From G965215045 sp965215045 (GTDB lineage Bacteria; Pseudomonadota; Gammaproteobacteria; JABABF01), in contig OZ244031.1 of NCBI GenBank assembly GCA_965215045.1, positions 868,001 through 932,000 of the forward strand: a stretch of 64,000 nucleotides of DNA, written 5' to 3'. A model generated the notes under the pieces. That model ran no database searches and was not told the DNA's origin. It worked only from the letters and a program-made list of their open reading frames with translations. Below are positions 28,416 through 36,323 of the stretch, in pieces. A program made the translations under genes and the position numbers. The stretch's first letter is position 1. Each line of letters opens with the position of its first letter.

Positions 28416-28781
28416 GTGAGAAAAGTCACATCTTTTGGGGTCGTCTGCATTTGCGCAGCGGGATGCCTTCTCCCGGGCTGTGATGGCGGGGCGGACGGCG
28501 CAAAGCCCGGGGCACAGGTGGACCCGGCCGCACAAGCACGGGCACTCGTGCAGAAACAATACAACCGCAGCTGCGCCTCCTGCCACGTCTCCGGAGTCGC
28601 CAATGCACCCCGCACCGGGGATGCGGCGGCCTGGCAGGCGGTGCTGGCACTCAGGGGCATGGAGACCTTGGTACAGAACGTGCGCAATGGGTACAATGCC
28701 ATGCCGCCGATGGGCATGTGTTTGCAATGCACGGATGATGATTTTCGCAAGCTGATCGAATACATGTCGGCACCCAGGTGA
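28416..28781 (+). CDS. Cytochrome c5-like lipoprotein
   Basis: A mono-heme c-type cytochrome of 121 residues. It begins with a lipoprotein signal (lipobox LLPGC, Cys22), so it is probably tethered to a membrane. Heme is bound at CASCH (Cys53, Cys56, His57), and the axial Met lies in NAMPPMGM. A nearby Cys pair (Cys102, Cys105, MCLQC) is the disulfide typical of cytochrome c5. GTG 28416 is chosen because it gives a standard signal peptide (MRKVTSFG); a TTG 15 bases upstream is the alternative. It precedes cytochrome c4 by 1 base and could feed the oxidase encoded at 14 kb. Confidence 0.9.
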   Translation: MRKVTSFGVVCICAAGCLLPGCDGGADGAKPGAQVDPAAQARALVQKQYNRSCASCHVSGVANAPRTGDAAAWQAVLALRGMETLVQNVRNGYNAMPPMGMCLQCTDDDFRKLIEYMSAPR

Positions 28782-28782
28782 A

Positions 28783-29424
28783 ATGAGACGAAAGATTGTG
28801 AACGGCCCCCGAATGATGAGAACGCTGGTACTGGCGTTTGGCCTGGCAATAGCCGGGCCCTCCTGGGGAGGGGATGCCGCGGCGGGCAGTCGCAAAGTGG
28901 AAGTATGCACGGCCTGCCATGCCGCCGATGGCAACAGCGTGATCCCGGCTTATCCCAAGCTGGCGGGACAGGGGGAACGTTACTTGCTGCGTCAGCTGCG
29001 CGCCATCAAGCGCGGGGACTGGAACATTCCATTGATGGCGGGACAGCTGGATACAATGAGCGACCAGGACCTGCAGGATATCGCCGCCTTTTATGCCGAC
29101 GGCCGTATGAGTCCTGGGGCCACGGACCCCGACTTGTTGCAGCACGGCCAGCAGATTTATCGCGCGGGTATCGCCGCACGCGGTGTCCCCGCCTGCATGG
29201 CCTGTCATTCCCCCACCGGTGCGGGTAACGCGCCGGCGGGCTATCCCCATCTCGCAGGTCAACACGCCGAGTACATCTTGGAGCGCCTGGAACAATATCG
29301 CGATGGCAAGGCGGAATACGAACGGCCTTATGATGAAACCGCCCGCATCATGAGCGACGTCACTGCCGGAATGCTTTACAATGACATGAAGGCGGTAGCG
29401 AGTTATATTCAGGGGTTGCGTTGA
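28783..29424 (+). CDS. Cytochrome c4, di-heme
   Basis: A periplasmic cytochrome with two similar domains, each with one heme site: CTACH (Cys42, Cys45) and CMACH (Cys138, Cys141). Axial methionines probably lie in NIPLMAGQL and TARIMSDV. Length is 213 residues including a signal peptide (VLAFGLAIAGPSWG). Cytochrome c4 donates electrons to terminal oxidases. The gene is next to dsbA, as in Pseudomonas. Its first ATG lies 1 base after the previous stop; a later start at MMRTLVLAFG is possible. Confidence 0.94.
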   Translation: MRRKIVNGPRMMRTLVLAFGLAIAGPSWGGDAAAGSRKVEVCTACHAADGNSVIPAYPKLAGQGERYLLRQLRAIKRGDWNIPLMAGQLDTMSDQDLQDIAAFYADGRMSPGATDPDLLQHGQQIYRAGIAARGVPACMACHSPTGAGNAPAGYPHLAGQHAEYILERLEQYRDGKAEYERPYDETARIMSDVTAGMLYNDMKAVASYIQGLR

Positions 29425-29438
29425 ACAGGAGACCGGCG

Positions 29439-30179
29439 ATGCGGGAGATGATATCCGGACATATTTTCAGACTTTCTTTGTTGGCATTGCTGTGCCTTGC
29501 CGGCAGCCCATCGGTGTTCGCCCAGCAAAAGACAACCTGGACGCCGGACCAGTACACCGAAGGCGTGCATTTTGACCGGGTGGAAGTGCCGTACCAGACC
29601 TTGCACCAGGATAAAGTGGAGGTGCTGGAATTCTTTACTTATACCTGTCCTCATTGCTACCGGTTGTATCCCCTGGTCAAGGCCTGGGAAAAACGCCAGC
29701 AAGAAGACGTGGTGTTTGAGGCATTGCCCCTTTTCCTGGGTGGACTCGTGCAAGAATTAAATATCGTCCAATCACATTACATCGCCAAATACCTGGACAA
29801 GAAGCAGATCCACGATATCATTTTTGACTGGCAGCAAAGGCCAAAGACACGTCATAAAGGCGCAACGAAGTTGACCAATAAAGAGTTCGTCCGTATTTTT
29901 GAAGGTTATGGGGTAGATGAAAAAACCTTTAGAAGATACCTGACTTCTTTCAGTATACATGCCGCTATAAAACGCTCAGACGCCTTGGCCCGGGGTTACG
30001 CGGTTCGAGGCGTTCCCGTCATGATCGTGCAAGGGAAATACAAGGTTTTTCCCAGGAAGGATGTATCCTTGTCGGCGATGCTCCGGGTGGTGGATTACCT
30101 GGTGGAGCGGGAAAGGCGGGAGATGAATCCGGTGCTGGATGAGCAGGCGGAGGCAGGGGTAAAAGAGGGCGGGGCCTGA
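29439..30179 (+). CDS. dsbA: Thiol:disulfide interchange protein DsbA
   Basis: Periplasmic oxidant that introduces disulfides into exported proteins. After a signal peptide ending near SPSVFAQ, the thioredoxin domain carries the active site CPHC (Cys70, Cys73) and the cis-proline loop RGVPVMIV. ATG 29439 has a ribosome site (GGAG) 7 bases upstream. Length 246 residues, slightly long because of a charged tail (EQAEAGVKEGGA). It follows the c-type cytochromes, whose heme attachment depends on thiol chemistry in the same compartment. Confidence 0.95.
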   Translation: MREMISGHIFRLSLLALLCLAGSPSVFAQQKTTWTPDQYTEGVHFDRVEVPYQTLHQDKVEVLEFFTYTCPHCYRLYPLVKAWEKRQQEDVVFEALPLFLGGLVQELNIVQSHYIAKYLDKKQIHDIIFDWQQRPKTRHKGATKLTNKEFVRIFEGYGVDEKTFRRYLTSFSIHAAIKRSDALARGYAVRGVPVMIVQGKYKVFPRKDVSLSAMLRVVDYLVERERREMNPVLDEQAEAGVKEGGA

Positions 30180-30209
30180 GTAAGAGCGCCAGGGCGGCGA
30201 CCTGAAGCG

Positions 30210-30539
30210 ATGACCTTTGTAGTAAGCGAAAGTTGCATTCTTTGCAAGCATACCGATTGCGTGGAAGTATGTCCCGTGGATTGTTTTTACGAGGGTGAAA
30301 ATTTTTTGGTCATTCATCCCGATGAGTGCATCGATTGCGCCTTATGCGTGCCGGAATGCCCGGTGGATGCAATCTATTCCGAAGATGATCTGCCCGAAGA
30401 CCAGAAAGATTTTCTGCAGCTCAACGCCGAGCTGGCGGCAGTTTGGGAAAATATCAACGAGAAAAAAGACCCCCTGCCGGATGCAGAGAAATGGGCGGGA
30501 ATTTCCGATAAGCGGCAACACCTGAAACGCCAGACCTGA
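30210..30539 (+). CDS. fdxA: 7Fe ferredoxin FdxA
   Basis: A small electron carrier (109 residues) with one [3Fe-4S] and one [4Fe-4S] cluster. The cysteine pattern is CILCKHTDCVEVCPVDC, then CIDCALCVPECP; the Cys-to-spacing change in the first half (C-x2-C-x4-C) is typical of FdxA. The acidic C-terminal extension (EDDLPEDQKDFLQLN) is also normal for the family. The 3' end, encoding KRQT and the stop, lies inside a 14-bp repeat array. Confidence 0.95.
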   Translation: MTFVVSESCILCKHTDCVEVCPVDCFYEGENFLVIHPDECIDCALCVPECPVDAIYSEDDLPEDQKDFLQLNAELAAVWENINEKKDPLPDAEKWAGISDKRQHLKRQT

Positions 30540-30610
30540 AACGCCAGACCCGAAACGAAACACCAGGCCCGAAACACCGGACCCGAAACATCAGATCTGA
30601 AACACTGGCC
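30522..30610. repeat. 14-bp minisatellite spanning the fdxA stop codon, six copies
   Basis: Units begin at 30522, 30536, 30550, 30569, 30583 and 30597, with consensus CYGAAACRCCRGAC; the third unit has 5 extra bases. The first unit encodes the last residues of FdxA, so the array looks like an expansion of the gene's own 3' end. Confidence 0.9.
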
Positions 30611-30673
30611 AGGTTCCCCGGCAATGGCACACTTCCTGACGTTTGCCAATATCCCGGGCAAGGGCCCGGCCGG

Positions 30674-30830
30674 CCCTGCAGCACCAGCCGCCGGAAGAGA
30701 ACGCCCGGCAAGACCCTGCAGCACCAGCCGCCAGGAGAGAACGCCCCGGCAAGACCCTGCAGCCCAGCCGCCAGGAGAGAACGCCGGCAAGACCCTGCAG
30801 CACCAGCCGCCGGAAGAGAACGCCCCGGCG
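30674..30830. repeat. 39-40-bp minisatellite, four copies
   Basis: Four head-to-tail copies starting near 30674, 30714, 30754 and 30793. Shared cores are CCCTGCAGCACCAGCCGCC and GAGAACGCC. Small indels between copies break any common reading frame, so it is not a coding repeat. Confidence 0.88.
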
Positions 30831-30845
30831 GCTTGCGACCCATAA

Positions 30846-30935
30846 GCACAAGGCACGATCTCGGCGGCCTTTCTGGACGCCTACAACAAGCTGGTCGCGT
30901 CCGTACGGCCAGCCGCACAGCCACCGACCCCGTGA
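30846..30935 (+). pseudogene. Possible C-terminal remnant of a secretion/curli-type (CsgG-like) gene
   Basis: A short frame after a stop at 30843 reads GTISAAFLDAYNKLVASVR followed by a Pro/Ala-rich tail and TGA. This resembles, from memory, the C-terminal helix of CsgG/HfaB-family lipoproteins, which form outer-membrane secretion pores. Nothing upstream continues the family; the preceding bases are the minisatellite. It is either a gene remnant or a chance match. Confidence 0.3.
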
Positions 30936-31350
30936 GCATTGAGTGCCAAGCCTGTCCCTGCCGCCGGGGAGCCGCTGTTTGGGGGCAAGCTGTAAGCTGG
31001 CTTATCAAAAACGCCCCGGGGGAAAGATTGGGGGCCAATCTCCCCCCAGAGCGCTCCACGCCAAATAGCACCTTGGCATTGGGGAAAGCGTCCTGTAGGT
31101 CATCGCCAATCCAAAGACGAGTTACATCTCCTTGCTTCCCCTATGCTTCATTGTGAGATACCGGGGATTTGAATACAAGGTTTGCAGCCAACCCAAAATT
31201 TCGAAAAAAGTAGAATTTTATCAATATCTTACTCGCTTAATATCGATTCGTGGTTTCTCAAAACTGATAAGTTTTTGTTTTAACTAGTCTGTATGGAAAC
31301 AAACACTCACCCGGGAATATGGCACCGGCGACAGTGCCCAGTCCCCGGGT
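30936..31350. other. Intergenic stretch without recognisable gene
   Basis: No frame here has family-like sequence or a plausible start with a ribosome site. Bases 31160-31300 are clearly more A/T-rich than the surroundings. It lies beyond the stop of the minus-strand acyltransferase gene. No terminator, repeat or insertion-sequence end was found. Confidence 0.5.
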
Positions 31351-32214
31351 TCAGGAGCGCAGTTTGGGTGCCTTGTACCGCCAACGGTTCATGCTCCACA
31401 GGAAGCATTCGGGCCGGGCCCGCACCTGCTGTTCGACGGCGCGAGCAAAAGACTGCAGCAGGTGCCCCTCTTCCCCGCGGGAGTACGGGGGCGTGGATAA
31501 CCGGGAAAAATGCGTACTGTAATCACCGCGGGCTTCCGGTTGTATGTCCACAAAAAATACCGGACACTGCAAGAGAACCGGCAATTTGCCCGCACCGGGT
31601 TGCAACGCCGTATCGCATCCCAGCATCGACACCCACTGCTTGGCGGCTGAGCGGGCGGGACGCTGGTCAGCGACCAGGCAAAAAATATGGGGACGTGAAG
31701 ATTTCCTGCGCAGGTAACGACCGACGTTCCGGTCAGGAATCACCCGGCCTCCAAAACGCGTTCTCATGCGTACGACAAACCTGTCCAGTGCAGCGACGTG
31801 CAGGGTGCGATAGACAGCGCAGACTTCCGCCTCTTCACTAAATGCCTCGCTGAAAACCAACCAGAACCATTCCCAGTTACCGTAATGCGGCAGAAACAGT
31901 ACCATCGTCTCGCCGCGCTCCACGTAAGCTCGCAATACATCGGGGTTCTGCAATGTCATGCGTCGACGCAATTCCCCTGCCGGCATTGACGCGCCCTTCA
32001 GGTATTCGAATACCGTGTTGACAAAATACAGGGCAAAACGCCAATGAACCCGGCGCCGGCTTCCGGCATCCATTCCAGGGAAAGCGCGGGCAATGTTATT
32101 TTGAACCAGGCGCCGGCGGTAGAAAAGAAAAAGAAGCGGGGCAAACAGCGGCGACAAGAAGACTCGACACAAGCCCAGGGGCGGGAGTAATTGCACCAGT
32201 AAGCGAAGAGGCAT
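31351..32214 (-). CDS. Lipid A biosynthesis acyltransferase family protein (LpxL/HtrB-like)
   Basis: A 287-residue LPLAT-family enzyme that adds a secondary acyl chain to lipid A or a related lipid at the inner membrane. It has an N-terminal hydrophobic anchor, the catalytic H-x4-E motif (His110, Glu115, in PHYGNWE), DQRP with a following GCDTALQPGAGKLP, and a C-terminal WSMNRWR segment like LpxL. It lies beside a GT61 glycosyltransferase in the opposite direction. A perfect minus-strand TATAAT ends 6 bases before the ATG. Confidence 0.88.
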   Translation of the reverse strand: MPLRLLVQLLPPLGLCRVFLSPLFAPLLFLFYRRRLVQNNIARAFPGMDAGSRRRVHWRFALYFVNTVFEYLKGASMPAGELRRRMTLQNPDVLRAYVERGETMVLFLPHYGNWEWFWLVFSEAFSEEAEVCAVYRTLHVAALDRFVVRMRTRFGGRVIPDRNVGRYLRRKSSRPHIFCLVADQRPARSAAKQWVSMLGCDTALQPGAGKLPVLLQCPVFFVDIQPEARGDYSTHFSRLSTPPYSRGEEGHLLQSFARAVEQQVRARPECFLWSMNRWRYKAPKLRS

Positions 32215-32220
32215 CTTTGC

Positions 32221-32226
32221 ATTATA
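32221..32226 (-). promoter_or_regulatory. Candidate -10 box for the acyltransferase gene, possible leaderless start
   Basis: A perfect TATAAT on the minus strand, only 6 bases before the ATG at 32214. If used, transcription would begin at about the start codon. Confidence 0.4.
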
Positions 32227-32324
32227 TCGGCGTCCCGGTCACTGACCGGAAACCGGTCGCTCTCCGCCTGCATCCTGGACGGGGAAATTGGAATTTGCGC
32301 AGTAGAACCGGCACCCTTCTATTT

Positions 32325-32330
32325 TATAAT
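32325..32330 (+). promoter_or_regulatory. Candidate -10 box for the GT61 gene
   Basis: A perfect TATAAT, 38 bases before the GTG start at 32369, preceded by T-rich sequence but no clear -35. Confidence 0.4.
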
Positions 32331-32368
32331 GACGCAATTCATATTCATGATGTATTACAGCTGAACCA

Positions 32369-33667
32369 GTGAAGTCGCTTAAACAATGGTTTCGTGCAAG
32401 CCGGCTATGCCAGTGCTTGCGTGTCTTCATGGTGGACCTGCCGCTGACCGGTCTCGACAACCGCCTGCTGGGCCCGCTCCTGGGTAGACGCCTGCTACCC
32501 TGGCTGTTGCGACCGCCCGCCTGGCGGCAGACGGCGGTAAGCCTGGACGGTGCGATGCGCACTTACAACGGTTTTATACATTACAGAGAAGTGCTCGTGG
32601 ATTTTGACTCGTTCCCGGACCGGGACGACAACAGTACCAAGGCCCCCGCGCACTTGACTGCACCTCATACGTGGACAGAAACCCCGCCCCCCGGCCTGCA
32701 GAAGATCGCGGAGAACTCTATCCCCGATGGTGTGCAAACACATTTCAACCCGGTATTTTGGCCCCGGCAGCTGAGCCCCTACAACCCGTCCCTGTATTTA
32801 GATGAGGTCGCCGCCCTGTTGGATATCGCGGAATTCCTGGAAATACCCGCGGAAGAAATTACGATTTGGACCAAAACATTTTTTACGGACACCGTGCTGC
32901 ACTCCATGACAAGCACCTTGTTCAATGCACACCCGGTTCCCGAGTTGCGGGGCAAGCATTGGTTCCGGGACCTGGTCTGCTCGCACCATTTGCCGAGGCG
33001 CATACTGTTTCACAAGGCAAAAGACATCCGGCAGCACCTGCTGAATGCTTTCGAAATTCCCGTCCGCCAACGCAGCGAGGAACTGCGCAAAATCACCTTG
33101 ATCTCCCGGCAGGATTATCGTTGGTTCAACAATCGTATAAACGTGCTGACCCGGAAAATCAGCAATGAAGAAGAAATCGTGGCCAGCTTGCGCCAACACT
33201 TTCCCGGGACAGAAGTGCAACTGTTGCGCTTCGAAGAGCTGCCGTTGCGTGAACAGCTGAAACAAGCGCATGAAAGCGACCTGCTGATCAGCATGCATGG
33301 GGCAGGCCTGGGGTTCATCGCCCTGATGCCGGAAAATGCCGCTGTGCTGGAACTGTTTCCCGCGTGTTTCACGTATCCGCATTATTTCAAGGCATTTTAC
33401 AGTCTCAGTGTCTGTAACAACTTGCATTACCGGCGCTGGATTAACCTGGACCCCAAGCGCGAGCACTGCACCGAGGCGTGGGCCGAACAATTAATAGGAC
33501 CCCAGGCAAAACTGTTGCGCATGGATCCCCGGCGGGATTTCACCCGGGTACCGACCGGTGCAGTGCAGCGCCGAGTCAAGGCCCTGCAACGCTGCATCCA
33601 GCGGGGAACCAGGCACCACCAGACGCCCCCCCCCCCCCCCCCCCCCCGCGCCGTCAAGGAAAATTAA
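32369..33667 (+). CDS. Glycosyltransferase family 61 protein with C-terminal polyproline
   Basis: A 432-residue protein of the DUF563/GT61 group. The family core is near residues 300-320 (SDLLISMHGAGLGF) followed by PENAAVLELFP; an upstream RQDYRWFNNR segment also fits. GT61 enzymes transfer xylose, GlcNAc or similar sugars, and bacterial members occur in capsule and LPS loci. The start is GTG 32369 with no good ribosome site. The gene ends with seven prolines encoded by a run of 22 C and then six residues. Copy-number slippage would change only the last residues: all three frames stop within about 45 bases. Confidence 0.85.
   Translation: MKSLKQWFRASRLCQCLRVFMVDLPLTGLDNRLLGPLLGRRLLPWLLRPPAWRQTAVSLDGAMRTYNGFIHYREVLVDFDSFPDRDDNSTKAPAHLTAPHTWTETPPPGLQKIAENSIPDGVQTHFNPVFWPRQLSPYNPSLYLDEVAALLDIAEFLEIPAEEITIWTKTFFTDTVLHSMTSTLFNAHPVPELRGKHWFRDLVCSHHLPRRILFHKAKDIRQHLLNAFEIPVRQRSEELRKITLISRQDYRWFNNRINVLTRKISNEEEIVASLRQHFPGTEVQLLRFEELPLREQLKQAHESDLLISMHGAGLGFIALMPENAAVLELFPACFTYPHYFKAFYSLSVCNNLHYRRWINLDPKREHCTEAWAEQLIGPQAKLLRMDPRRDFTRVPTGAVQRRVKALQRCIQRGTRHHQTPPPPPPPRAVKEN
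33626..33647. repeat. Homopolymer tract of 22 C
   Basis: An uninterrupted run of 22 cytosines inside the 3' end of the GT61 gene. Such tracts change length by slipped-strand mispairing and switch surface genes in other bacteria. The length given may also be affected by sequencing. Confidence 0.95.
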
Positions 33668-33824
33668 GAACTAGTATCGGGCTGTATTAGAGTTACGCCC
33701 CGTTTAAAGCACACGGCCGATTACAGGAACATTCTTGTCCCTGCCAGGCAAGGGTCACTCATGACTCTTTTCCGCCGCCTCTCAAGGAACGCCCGGCCCG
33801 GAAGTGTGCAGCCGGTTTCGGTGC

Positions 33825-33848
33825 GGGAGGGAGGGGGAGATGGCGGGG
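33825..33848 (+). other. G-rich tract able to form a G-quadruplex
   Basis: Four G runs (GGG, GG-G region, GGGGG and GGGG) separated by short loops, about 50 bases upstream of the predicted atp promoter -10. It lies in the 342-base gap between the GT61 gene and atpB, which otherwise holds no gene. Confidence 0.4.
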
Positions 33849-33896
33849 TTCGTTTCTTCGCCCCTGATGCCGCCGGCGCAAAATACAAATTATCGC

Positions 33897-33902
33897 TATA
33901 AT
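33897..33902 (+). promoter_or_regulatory. Candidate -10 box of the ATP synthase operon
   Basis: A perfect TATAAT in a short A/T-rich patch about 108 bases before atpB. No clear -35. It gives a leader of about 100 bases. Confidence 0.5.
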
Positions 33903-34009
33903 TGGCGCGCCGGCCCGCCCGGACAATACAGGGGTTTTGGATTTTCTCCCCGTTTTCCCTGTCCGGAGGCGGTTCTATATCGAACAAGTGTTGCCAAGAG
34001 AAACGCCGC

Positions 34010-34876
34010 ATGGCGAGTGAAGCGCATACCGCAGGCGGATACATACGCCACCATCTGCAAAACCTCTGCTTCGGCCGGTTGCCCGAAGGATACGAACGCG
34101 CAGACGGGCAGGTGTTGACGGCGCCCGAATGGACTTTCGCCCACTCCGCCCAGGAGGCGGCGGACATGGGTTTCCTGGCGATTCACGTGGACACGCTGGG
34201 TTTTTCCATCGTGCTGGGCGTCTTCTTTCTCTGGTGGTTCCGCCGGGCCGCCCGCTCGGCGACGCTGCAAACGCCCGGTGCCCTGCAGAACATTGTCGAA
34301 ATGACGGTGGAGTTCGTCGAAAACAATGTCCAGGGCGTGTTCGCTCGTTCGCATGCACTGGTCGCCCCGCTGGCCCTGACGATTTTCTGCTGGGTGCTGC
34401 TCATGAACCTCATGGACCTGGTGCCCATCGACTGGCTGCCGGCCCTGGGTGCCCAGCTCGGCCTGGAATACCTGAAAGTAGTACCCACCACTGACATCAA
34501 CGCCACCTTTGGTTTGTCGCTGTCCGTGTTCGCGTTGATCCTGTTCTACAGCATCCGCATCAAGGGATGGACGGGCTTTGTGCGCGAGCTGGCCTGCCAT
34601 CCTTTCCCGGTGTGGCTGTTCCCGGTCAACCTGTTCCTGGAGGGTGTCAACCTCCTGGCCAAGCCGGTGTCCCTGTCCCTGCGATTGTTTGGTAATCTCT
34701 ACGCGGGAGAGATGATTTTCATCCTGATTGCCGCGCTGCTGCCCTTCTGGGCGCAATGGCTGTTGCACGTGCCCTGGGCGATTTTTCATATCCTGATCAT
34801 CGTCTTGCAGGCATTTATCTTCATGATCCTGACGATCGTCTACCTGGGCCAGGCACATGACACGGAGCAACATTGA
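34010..34876 (+). CDS. atpB: ATP synthase F0 subunit a
   Basis: The stator half-channel subunit that guides protons to the c-ring, 288 residues and five to six membrane helices. The essential Arg lies in SLSLRLFGNLYAGEM. ATG 34010 follows an AAGAGA ribosome site; longer frames upstream are basic and unlike the family. It is the first gene of the operon: atpI, usual at this place in many bacteria, is absent. Confidence 0.96.
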   Translation: MASEAHTAGGYIRHHLQNLCFGRLPEGYERADGQVLTAPEWTFAHSAQEAADMGFLAIHVDTLGFSIVLGVFFLWWFRRAARSATLQTPGALQNIVEMTVEFVENNVQGVFARSHALVAPLALTIFCWVLLMNLMDLVPIDWLPALGAQLGLEYLKVVPTTDINATFGLSLSVFALILFYSIRIKGWTGFVRELACHPFPVWLFPVNLFLEGVNLLAKPVSLSLRLFGNLYAGEMIFILIAALLPFWAQWLLHVPWAIFHILIIVLQAFIFMILTIVYLGQAHDTEQH

Positions 34877-34965
34877 CATGTCGCACAGCCCGCACAACTG
34901 GTTTATGCCCGTTCCGGCAACGGCGGGCGATGGTTTACCGATTAATTCACCACGGGAGAAACGCA

Positions 34966-35199
34966 GTGATTGAAACCCAAGCAATGATTTACCTTGCCGG
35001 CGGCATACTGATGGGGCTGGGTGCCATTGGCGCCGGCGTCGGCGTCGGCATCCTGGGCAGCAAGTTCATAGAGGGGGCGGCTCGACAACCGGAGTTAATC
35101 CCAATGCTGCGCACCCAGTTTTTTATCGTCATGGGGCTGGTGGACGCGGTGCCGATCATCGCACTGGCCATCGGTCTCTACCTCGTATTCGCCGCCTGA
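34966..35199 (+). CDS. atpE: ATP synthase F0 subunit c
   Basis: A two-helix proteolipid of 77 residues that forms the rotor ring. The first helix is glycine-rich (GAGVGVGILG), the loop is GAARQPELIP, and the proton-carrying Asp is in GLVDAVPII. The sequence is of the proton type, without the sodium-site Gln/Glu pattern. GTG 34966 with a GGGAGA ribosome site gives the right N-terminus. Confidence 0.96.
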   Translation: MIETQAMIYLAGGILMGLGAIGAGVGVGILGSKFIEGAARQPELIPMLRTQFFIVMGLVDAVPIIALAIGLYLVFAA

Positions 35200-35242
35200 G
35201 ACACAGTTCTCAGCGCGTCTTGACCGCCAAGGGGACGCCGCC

Positions 35243-35713
35243 ATGAACTTTAACCTGACCCTGCTGGGACAATCCCTGGCATTCATCCTGTTTGTCTGGT
35301 TCTGCATGCGTTACGTGTGGCCGCCGGTCATCCAGACCCTGCGCGAACGGCAATCCCAGATCGCCGCCGGCCTGGAAGCCGCCGAACGCGGCAAGCGGGA
35401 GCTGGAACAGGCGCATGCCAGGGCCGAAGAAGAACTGCAGCAGGCGCGCCAGCAGGCGGCGGAAATTGTCGAGCGGGCGAATCGCCGCGCGGAAAAAATA
35501 GTCGAGGAAGCGCGCGTGCGCGGGCAGGAAGAAGGGCAACGCCAGAAGGCGGCAGCCACCGCGGAAATCGAACAGGAGCGCAACCGGGCACGGGAAGAGT
35601 TGCGCAGCCGCTTGGGGACGCTGGCGGTACAGGGCGCCGAGAAAATTCTGCGCCGCTCCGTGGATGCCAATGCGCACCGCGAAGTGGTGGAACAACTCGT
35701 CACCGAACTCTGA
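35243..35713 (+). CDS. atpF: ATP synthase F0 subunit b
   Basis: The peripheral stalk subunit, 156 residues: one N-terminal membrane helix (LGQSLAFILFVWFCMRYVWP) and a long charged helix rich in Glu, Arg, Ala and Gln that dimerises as a coiled coil. It starts 43 bases after atpE and ends 10 bases before atpH. Confidence 0.95.
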   Translation: MNFNLTLLGQSLAFILFVWFCMRYVWPPVIQTLRERQSQIAAGLEAAERGKRELEQAHARAEEELQQARQQAAEIVERANRRAEKIVEEARVRGQEEGQRQKAAATAEIEQERNRAREELRSRLGTLAVQGAEKILRRSVDANAHREVVEQLVTEL

Positions 35714-35723
35714 ACGGAAGACC

Positions 35724-36260
35724 ATGGCCGAACATGTCACCCTGGCGCGTCCGTATGCCCGGGCCGCTTTCCGCTACGCGGAGGAGCACGGTGCCCTGGA
35801 CGAGTGGGAAAAGGCCTTGTCCCTGACGACGCGCGTGGCGGCCCAGCCGCTCGTCGCCGAACGGCTCGCCTCGCCCGCCCTGTCAGCGGCACAGCGGGCG
35901 CAATTGCTGGCGGACTTGTGCCGGGGCGAGCTGCCCGCCGCCCCGCTCCGCTTTGTGCAACTGCTGGCCGAGAAAAACCGTCTGCCCCTGCTCGGGGAAA
36001 TCACCACACTGTTTTCCGCCCTGCGGGCTGCGCGTGACAAGTTCACGCGGGTGGAAATTCGCACTGCCCACTCCCTGGGTCGGGCACTGCAAGAGCGCTT
36101 GGTCAAAGCCCTGTGCAAGATGCTGGGCCAGGACGTGCAAGTGGAGACACAAACGGACGAAGAATTGATCGGCGGCGTGCTGGTTCGCGCCGGCGATATA
36201 GTGATCGACCATTCGATCAAGGGACGCCTGGCGCGCCTGGCGGAGGCGGTGCGCGCCTGA
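35724..36260 (+). CDS. atpH: ATP synthase F1 subunit delta
   Basis: Links the peripheral stalk to the top of F1. The 178-residue protein shows the family N-terminus (TLARPYARAAFRYAEE), FVQLLAEKNRLPLL and the C-terminal LIGGVLVRAGDIVIDHSIKGRLARL. ATG 35724 matches the conserved start. Confidence 0.95.
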   Translation: MAEHVTLARPYARAAFRYAEEHGALDEWEKALSLTTRVAAQPLVAERLASPALSAAQRAQLLADLCRGELPAAPLRFVQLLAEKNRLPLLGEITTLFSALRAARDKFTRVEIRTAHSLGRALQERLVKALCKMLGQDVQVETQTDEELIGGVLVRAGDIVIDHSIKGRLARLAEAVRA

Positions 36261-36323
36261 GGCGGTGCGCGCGAACGGGAGAATGTTTCAGAAATTTTTC
36301 TTGCATGCATCGAGAGGCTGGGA

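Noticed and set aside
30454..31156. Frames on both strands over the repeat region after fdxA as real proteins
   Set aside because: They are built largely from the minisatellite translations, which differ in frame between copies, and the remainder matches no family I know.
33668..34009. atpI gene before atpB
   Set aside because: No frame with the four helices of AtpI is present; the gap holds only promoter-like sequence and a G-rich tract.
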